Part shown: positions 57,128 to 64,000 of the stretch, piece after piece
Numbering within the stretch: position 1 is the first letter of the stretch
How the letters are laid out: the number at the start of each line of letters is the position of its first letter
Source of the DNA: Alentia gelatinosa
Lineage: Eukaryota; Annelida; Polychaeta; Phyllodocida; Polynoidae
Reading direction: 5' to 3'
DNA: 64,000 nt
Assembly (NCBI GenBank): GCA_950022655.1
Contig: OX465580.1
Location: 124,479,016 to 124,543,015 of the forward strand
Translations under genes and position numbers: made by a program
The notes under the pieces: model-generated
Told to the model about the DNA's origin: nothing
The model's database searches: none
Seen by the model: only the letters and a program-made list of their open reading frames with translations

Positions 57128-58750
57128 TAATAATATGCTATGAACAGAAGATATTTTGAAAACAAGAGTAACCTAAACCTCTTACAAGGTGTTGTATACA
57201 AATATGTTCATATAGAAAATATCTCCTCTGTCATACAGCACTGAATATAAAAAAATCTACCAAGATGTGGTTTATCGTTGGAGTTGTCGTATCGTCCAGC
57301 ACAGCACCAGAGACGAACGAAATCTATTCAATAGCCCCTAGTTCTATATGATTATGTTGTAAACATTGACCTTGTCTCAACTTGGTAGGAGTAGGATCTA
57401 TTCGACAGCTAGCCTCGTTCAAACATGTCTTATCTCAACTTACCTCATTACATAATAGTGTTAGTGATAGAAAGGGAACTTTCAGAATGTCTCAGTTGAT
57501 ATCAGCGGTCTCGTGGTTAACACATCAACTCAAACTGAGGTCAACCCTACTTACCATCAACACCATTTACCACCATCCATCTTCCCTGATGAGCGCCCCC
57601 GGACGGCCGCCTTCCGCACCAGGACGCGACCCCTGGTGAGAAGAAAAAGCCCCATTGTCGGTAATCCGTCTCGCTCCTAATTGTGAAGCTGAGTTGTTTG
57701 TGTTTAAGTGTTCAGATGTTTGTTTATAGGCGTTGTTTTCGCAACCCGAATGGTATTTCAACCCCAGGGAGGTGTTTTTAAAACTAGGAATGATGATGAC
57801 GTTAAGACTATGAATAGGTCCTACCACAGCGATACCAACTAGGATATTCATGTCAGTCCGTAGTTTAAACGTGGTTGTTAGAAATTCAAATCACCTTTCG
57901 AAGCTTTCATCTTCCTATTTCTCCTTTCAAATTGGAGGACATTTATCATGTATGATCAATTTAAATAGCAACAGATTGATAAACGGTGAAAGTTATCGGC
58001 CTCTCAATAATTCAGATTTACGATTTTCTGTTATCGCCTTTAAAATCGCACTTAAGGTAAGAGAATGTAACAAAAGCCACCGATCAATTTGTCTATGGTT
58101 TCTATAGTTTAAAAACACCTCCCAGGTCTTCCACGAGGCAACAACCTTTTGATGGTGGTTTCGGTGGAATCGGCTAAGATCAAAGACCCATCTAAACTTT
58201 ATGTATGCCACACAAATTTCAATTTGCATTTGCATACTGCATCTATAGTCCTTACCGCATACTAGGATTGCATGGTTTTTCTTAACTTGTACTCCATTTT
58301 AGCTTGAAAAGACGCACTTTTCCTTCCGTCCCGCGTGTGCCAGAGCGGCAGGATGGGTAAAATTAAGATTAACTTCCTCGTATACCCTATTGTATTCCAT
58401 TTTAGGCTAGAATAGGCTGTCAGTTGTGGCAATTTTAATCTGGCTCAAGGGGCCTGGTAGTTATTCTTAGATTTTTATTTACAGGTTTTAAAACACAGAG
58501 ACACTTCGGAGACACTTTAACCAAATGTCTCCTCTCGTAGTATATCAGCAACCTATTTAAAAGTTTCATAAAATCTCCCCTTTTATGACTAGCTCCCTTC
58601 ATTTGTTTCTTGGGATTTCGATATCAAAGTGAAAAGCTCCCTTTGAATATCTGACATTGTATTCAGAAATGGAATTGCAGATAGATGAAATCACAATAAA
58701 GTTTCATGTTCTGATAATTGGGCTTAATCTGAGAGAAACCATACTAGCTA
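57128..58750. other. Gene-free stretch
   Basis: Unique sequence. Near 58351 ATGGGTAAAATTAAGATT gives MGKIKI, a chance start with a short frame. No other coding signal. Confidence 0.4.
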
Positions 58751-58941
58751 CAGGGTACAAGGATACAGGTTTTCCGACAAATGACGGAATTCTGACATTT
58801 CATATTCATCGGTAACACTCACAGCGTTAGAATATATATCAATTAGTAGCCATTCTGTTCCAAAATAACGTTATAAGTAATTATTTTTCTTGAGTGTTTT
58901 AAATTTCCGATTTTCTCGCCAGCCCAGACTTTCATCCCCGA
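58751..58941 (+). mobile_element. Family L MITE, short copy
   Basis: CAGGGTACAAGGATACAGG then TTTCCGACAAATGACGG at the left. TTTCTCGCCAGCCCAGACTT and TCATCCCCG at the right. About 190 bp, with an internal deletion relative to 31627-31982. Confidence 0.6.
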
Positions 58942-59639
58942 GGGCATATTTCAGTCGTGACGAAACCTGTTGATATACTGGCGTTTTCTCAGCAATGTTG
59001 ATTACAGCTGAGAGTGACAGGTTTATACCCGGTTTGATGGGTTCCAGGCTGACGGGTGGGTTATTGCATGAATCTGCAGCGTGTTTGGCTCCGGATGGTT
59101 GATGTCAGTTTGGAGTGGCTGCTGACAATCGGTGTCAGCAAGGTCGAGGTGGTGTCAAGTAGAAGGGCTCTTTCTACACGACCAGTGAGAATTGGCAAGA
59201 GAAATTCTTTTAAACAATATTCTCTTCCCACCAATGCAACCTGGAATGTGTATTTCAGAGTTTTATTCAATAACTTAAGTTATAACTGCAGTTATTTCCT
59301 GATAGTGGAACATATTCCAAGGAAAATATCGTTTTTTTCTTGAAATGATAGAATCCATTTAAAAAAAGAAGAAGAGACTACCATGATCGATCTCAGGTAT
59401 TTACAACTTCAATATCTAACACTTATAAAGCTAAGTCACGATAAGAGATATTCATTTTAAGGTGTAATTCCCTAAAGAAGAACTGCGAATCCTAACATAG
59501 ATCGCGAACGGACAATGCCTGTCAGATAACAATTCTGATAATTACCCTTCCAAAGCTATTCAGATCCAATAATAGAAGCAAACTTCATTAAATGATCGTT
59601 TCCTCCCATGGAAGTAGTTTGAATGAAATCTAAGATTGT

Positions 59640-60120
59640 CGCGAAAACAACGGAAGTGCGTCCGATATCCTCAGCAAACAAAGGCCCTCCGATACAATGA
59701 TGGCGGCGGAAGTCATCTACCTGAAGCCACCTCGCTAAGTGGCTTCTGGCAGGTGGTTTCCGTCGTCGTGTGTGCCGTGTCCTTGACGCATGTTTACCAC
59801 CGGCGGCCGGGGGAGGACGACTTGACGAAGGTTACAATGCCGACTTGACACCGCATCCGCCATACTGCTTCCGGTATCGAAGGATGATGCTTCCTGCGAG
59901 GCGGGAAATGAATGCGGCCTTGGTTTATTGGATGGAGGTTGGGCGGGGAGGTAGCAGGCATGGAGAGTGAGTGGTGAGAGGGAGACGGGACGATTGGTTC
60001 CCGGTTAAAGTGATGCCGGCTGGGAGGAGCTGGCGTACGCAAAGCGGGTCCAAATAGAACGGAGGGACTTTTGGGGATAAGCGGCAGGGACCTGGGGGTG
60101 TGGGGGAAGGTGAGGGCGAG
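59640..60120. promoter_or_regulatory. CpG-rich patch with YY1/ETS-like motif
   Basis: ACAATGATGGCGGCGGAAG (59694-59712) combines a YY1-like ATGGCGGC with an ETS GGAAG. Both are common around CpG promoters, and the surrounding 450 bp is CpG-rich. The ATG opens only 13 codons. Another plus frame (59636 onward) includes RKQRKCVRYPQQ and reaches CAG/GTGGTT. Both are weak. The direction of any transcription is unknown. Confidence 0.3.
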
Positions 60121-60224
60121 TGAAGTAATGGCACAGACGGACGCGTCGCCCATTACACAGATTGCCAGTAGCAAAGGTCAAGTGGTCGTAGTTAGCTCAG
60201 AGCCTGTAACATGACCTCAGCTGC

Positions 60225-60955
60225 GAGTGCCGGTGCCGCAGTGCGGAGGTGTGCCGTGTGGAGGGGTGCAGTGTGTAGGGGTGTAGTGTGGTGGGGTGTA
60301 GTGCAGAGGGGTGTAGTGTGGTGGGGTGTAGTGCAGAGGGGTGTAGTGCAGAGGGGTGTAGTGCAGAGGGCTGTAGTGCAGATGGCTGTAGTGCAGAGAG
60401 GTGTACTGTAGAGGGGTGTAATACAAAGGGTTGTAGTGTGGAGGGTTGTAGAGCAGAGGGGTCTAAAGGAGAGGGGTGTAGTGTTGAAGGTTATAGTATC
60501 GAGGGGTGTAGTGTGGAGGGGTGTAGAGCGGAGGGATGTAGTGTGGAGTGTAGAGGGGTGTAGTATGGAAGGGTGTAGTGTGGAGGGGTGTAGTATGGAG
60601 GGGTGTAGTGTGTAGGGATGTAGTGTGGAAGGGTTTAGTGTGTAGGGGTGTAGAGTAGAGAGGTGTGGACAAATGTTGTGTGAAGGGGTGCAGTGCAGAG
60701 GGGTTTAATGTGGAGGGTGTAGTGTGGGGGCTTTAGAGCGGAGGGGTGTAGTGTGGGGTGTAGTGTGGAGGGATGTAGTGTGGAGGGATGTAGTGTGGAG
60801 TGTAGTGTGGAGGGATGTAGTGTGGAGGGGTGTAGTGTGGTGGGGTGGTAGTGTGGGGTGTAATGTGGAGGGATGTTGTGTGGAGGAGTGTAGTGTGGAG
60901 GGTGTAGTACGGAGGGGTGTAATGCAGAGGGGTGTAGGGAAGGGGTCAGAGGATT
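60225..60955. repeat. 15-bp minisatellite
   Basis: About 48 copies of GTGTAGTGTGGAGGG with variants (GTGCAGAGGG, GTATGGAGGG). Because the unit is five codons, long periodic frames (VVWWGVVQRG, SAEGCSVEGC, TTPLHTTPLH) appear on both strands and are not genes. Purines are concentrated on the plus strand. Confidence 0.93.
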
Positions 60956-61296
60956 GAGGCAGGGTTGTGAATATGAGGTCGGGGACATATATGGTATGGG
61001 GCATAGGTCAGAGGACACAGAGACATTGGCATGGAGTGGGCGCATAGGCTTCGGACGGACGTCGCTTGGACACCACGGAAAGAATAAGAAGGTGGACAAT
61101 GGGCTTCAACTATAAGCAATGGCGGCCGGAGATCATTGGAATAGCCGGTTTGCTAGAAATTTATGATATGTGCGCACTGACAATTATTATGAACCTCACT
61201 TTAGTCATCAGACTATGTGTTGTGATTGCTGTGCCTTCTGAGACTAGTATTGTCCGCGGGTCCATGTTTGCATTTGATACATACAGAATATTGACG

Positions 61297-61560
61297 CATA
61301 GTACTGAGCAGAGTCAACTCCGAGGAGCATACAGTCGGGTTTTTTTTCTGAAACCAGTGTATATTGTATTTATTATCCACCTTTTCCTGACATGTGGAGC
61401 AGTAGTATTAGTTCATTTTAGATACGTACTATTTTTCCGTGTGTGCCGGGTTTTGCAGCCCGAAGCATACAACATATATCCGTATCTCTGGATATGTAGA
61501 TACACGCTGCACATATGTTTTCTTTGGACGGTATGTTTTAGGTGGATAATTAATACATGT
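61297..61560. mobile_element. Family H foldback element, second copy
   Basis: GTCAACTCCGAGGAGCATAC, CTGAAACCAGTGTATATTG, ATCCACCTTTTCCTGACA and TTAGTTCATTTTAGATACG are the reverse complement of blocks in 11195-11576. The 172-codon frame at 61066-61584 runs through it and is therefore not supported as a gene. Confidence 0.7.
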
Positions 61561-61760
61561 TCCGTTCTCCGAGTTCATTTCTGAACGCAGTGCTGGTGGC
61601 GAGATGGGGGACCAGTGTGGATGAGTTTAACCGCGAGGCCATTTAGATAATTTGCCTTCTCCTTTTGAAGAACATTAGATTTCGTTAATGATGTAAGGGA
61701 TCTTACTTGATCTTTATTTTTGTTCACATTAAGAGAGAAATTGAAAAGTATTCGGTCTGT

Positions 61761-61982
61761 AATATGATAAAGGCGATTGCCGAGTGAATATTCTGAAGCG
61801 CTCTAAATGAGATGGCCAATGGGGACACTGACCACACACCAATATGTTTCTGATTTTACCTTAGCCTGGAAATATTTATCTGTTTATCACCCATTGAGTA
61901 TGAGTTACCGTACTCGCAAGTCTGTTGAGTATGAGTTCCCAATATTAAGCCTATCGACATCCATACCAAGCTCAGGTGATAA
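61761..61982 (+). mobile_element. Composite foldback element C-B, diverged
   Basis: Tip AATAT, GA, TA, AA, GGC, GATT, GCC, GA, GT, GA, ATATT at 61761-61792. CTAAATGAGATGG and AATATGTTTCTGATTTTACC follow as in the fragment at 20371. Then a decayed B module has its core at the far end (CAATATTAAGCCTATCG) and ends CTCAGGTGATAA. Same module order as the other C-B copies. Confidence 0.7.
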
Positions 61983-62484
61983 GCCGTTCTAGTCTATTCG
62001 ACAGGAAGGTGGTGGAGGTAAAGCATAAACCATTTATAAACGTCTCATTTTGGATCTCGACAAGTCGGTACGAGTTGCCGAATGACATGTAGCCAATGAC
62101 TTCTTCTCGCTTTATGTGTGCACCTAAAGTTATCCAAATCATAACACTGGCATTCACTATATATAAGGGGCTGATATCATCCCAGTCAACCGTTAAACCT
62201 ATCTTGCAGGCTGACTTTAAACAGTAATTTGATAAGGATTAATATCGAAAAAAGGCTGGATTCTCATCTCCCTATTATGACATACCCGATACCAAGCACA
62301 AGGTTTATTGCCTGTAATTGACAGTCCTGACTTGTATTTTCGTCTTGAATGATTTCCATGTCATTATCCACTTTTCCCCGTTACCTTTCTAATGAACACG
62401 TTCCTATGTTTCAGGTGAGTCGGTTTGCACGTCTCTCAGTGTCTCCCCCTGGTGAGTAGTTTCAATTTCTAGCGGGAAGTCCTC

Positions 62485-62505
62485 AGCGTCCTCCCAGGTG
62501 GCGCT
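62485..62505 (+). promoter_or_regulatory. CTCF-like motif
   Basis: TCCTCCCAGGTGGCGCTCCG contains CAGGTGGCGCT, close to the CTCF core. It is in unique sequence. Motif match only. Confidence 0.25.
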
Positions 62506-62553
62506 CCGGACGGGTCATCTGAAAGAGAACTCAACTCGTCTTTGCGCCGCAAC

Positions 62554-62780
62554 CCTGGGGCCCGTTTAATAATATGTTATCGGGCATGTAGAGCCTTTTC
62601 TGTATGCAATAGGAAACCAGGGACAATGTGGGTAAACTTGATCCAACACTTATGGACGACCTTATGGACGGCTGAGACTGTCTTGGTGAACAGACTTAAA
62701 TATTGTTAAACAATAACCCTTGTACGAGATACAGAAAAGGGTCTTCATGTACGATCCTAGATTATTAAATAGGCCCCTGG
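62554..62780 (+). mobile_element. Family A MITE
   Basis: CCTGGGGCCCGTTTAATAAT at the left and ATTATTAAATAGGCCCCTGG at the right. CAGAAAAGGGTCTTCATGTA and CGATCCTAG precede the right end, giving about 45 bp of inverted repeat. 227 bp. No clear target duplication. Confidence 0.9.
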
Positions 62781-64000
62781 ACTTTCATTCATCAATATAT
62801 CATGTTCCATTAGATCTAGAGACATTTCATGCTGCCACTTGCTGATAGACGTCTCATGGACATTTTCATTCTGAGAAATCATTTATTACTAGTATATACA
62901 CTTTGCTTTCCATTTAGGGATTCACTGAAAAATAATGGTTACGGAGACATGCGAAACGTTCATCAGGTTAATCGGCTAATATACACTGGCCCCCAGAGCT
63001 ATACTTGGCAGTATTATTTGCCATATCTCTCAGCAAAATGTGAAAAAGAAAATAAGTATTGGCTGTATAGCAGTGCTATTTTTATTGTCGGGGAAGGCAA
63101 GCTTAAAGAAAACCAGCGTAAAGAAACCTGACTTTGATAGGCAGATACGCACTGCCTCTTCATGTAATGTGAACCATCTCGGATATCGATGCTACTACAA
63201 AGAAATGTATGCGTATAATAAGCAACAATAAAGATAGCTTTGGTCTGGATAAATCCGTGTCCACCTTGAACCTTTAACTGTAAGGGTCTGTGCCTCTCCT
63301 ACCAGATCTTTCGTACTGCTTGGGGAGTATGTTATTTCATAACCTCGAAACCAATTTACCATTTTGTTAGTTACTTTTGTGTGTATTTTTGAAAAATACA
63401 ATGAAGATAAAGCTAGGCTTCATTATCAATTTGTTAGCTATGGATGTCTTTTATTAAGCATTTCTGCTCTGAGAACCATCATAGAAAAGAATTACTTGAT
63501 TTGATGCGAACACCGCAGATACCAACCTCTTAGTCTGAGCAGAGTGGAGACAGAGGTGGCGGCCAATCTACTGTTAGTATTACAGTGACGGCAGTAGTGT
63601 GGAGTTGTTCCATTAGGAGGCGCCACTGAGCCAGTTTATATCCTGTGTAGGGTAGTTGCCTTTCAACAGTAGGTGTCCCTCAGAATGGTCACGGGTATTT
63701 AACACAGATTAGCCCTTTTACAGAAAATACGTTTACCTAAAATACTCTGAATATTGGTAGTAAAGGTAGGAAAGTATTCTCATTCAGTAGTGGATATATT
63801 TATTGTGGACCCAACTAAAGCACGAAGGTATATGATTCTGCCAACTGGTGGACAATATTTCTTTGAGTGGCACTGGCTTCCGTACTCAAAGGTATCTCAC
63901 AACGTTATCTTTAGATACCACCACACATGATATTGCGTGTATCACATACGTCGATAGAAAGGCTCTGTTCGGTATAATGCGCACATAAACCAATGATGTG
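62781..64000. other. Gene-free stretch
   Basis: Unique AT-rich sequence to the window end. A plus frame of 100 codons (62829-63131) is not recognised and has no splice or start support. Confidence 0.4.

Noticed and set aside
58351..58371. MGKIKI start resembling the GAPDH N-terminus
   Set aside because: Only six residues match, the frame departs at once and has no donor site. Chance.
60211..61099. Periodic ORFs (WGVVQRG, TPLHTTPL)
   Set aside because: Products of the 15-bp minisatellite.
61066..61584. 172-codon ORF with hydrophobic stretches resembling a membrane protein
   Set aside because: Most of it is a reverse-complement copy of the family H foldback element found at 11195-11576.

Overview
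This is eukaryotic, repeat-rich, gene-poor DNA. There are no prokaryotic operons and no long ORFs. What it does hold is tRNA-derived SINEs with A and B boxes, 5'-truncated LINE pieces with poly(A) tails, many short nonautonomous DNA transposons (MITE/foldback type), degenerate minisatellites, and a few CpG-dense patches. The composition and repeat style suggest a marine invertebrate, perhaps a lophotrochozoan such as a gastropod. That assignment is inference from overall character; no single gene proves it. No complete protein-coding gene could be supported. The window is best read as intergenic or intronic DNA with at most a few short exon candidates.

Layout. 0-5 kb: a MITE (family L) split by a composite foldback element, a family M MITE, an 11-bp G-rich minisatellite, two tandem family A MITEs, and a SINE broken by a piece of LINE. 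5-14 kb: mostly unique AT-rich DNA with scattered A, M, H and I elements. 14-16.4 kb: a dense cluster of composite elements, a pogo-like MITE and families N and B. 18-24 kb: an E-D composite, a CTCF-like site, a 21-bp minisatellite, foldbacks and a family O MITE. 24.8 kb: a LINE 3' end. 25.8-29 kb: two family J MITEs around a 32-bp minisatellite carrying a SINE. 30-38 kb: K, L, E-D, B-C and M elements, a cluster of nuclear-receptor half-sites, and a 23-bp minisatellite interrupted by family J. 39-46 kb: the best gene-related signals, namely a possible micro first exon, an NF-Y/E-box promoter-like block, and a CpG island with a splice-donor-terminated ORF on the minus strand. 46-51.4 kb: another dense composite cluster and a perfect 20-bp hairpin. 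53-57 kb: a direct duplication, family A, a LINE RT fragment, and adjoining K and E-D elements. 59.6-61 kb: a CpG-rich patch and a 15-bp minisatellite. 61-64 kb: H, C-B and A copies.

The main discovery candidate is a modular family of composite mobile elements. A terminal-repeat module (B or D, with TTTATCYYACCCC-type ends and an internal CCATAGGCTTAACAT core) is joined by a short linker to one of several unrelated foldback modules (C, E, F or G). In all eleven composites with both modules readable the foldback lies on the same side of the module. The tips of most foldbacks, and of the separate H, I and K foldbacks, share one predicted DNA hairpin design: a long Watson-Crick stem, a tandem G.A mismatch pair (GA opposite GA), a 2-4 bp GC-rich stem, and usually a GNA triloop or a four-base loop. 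The design is kept while the stem sequences differ between families, which suggests that structure is being conserved.
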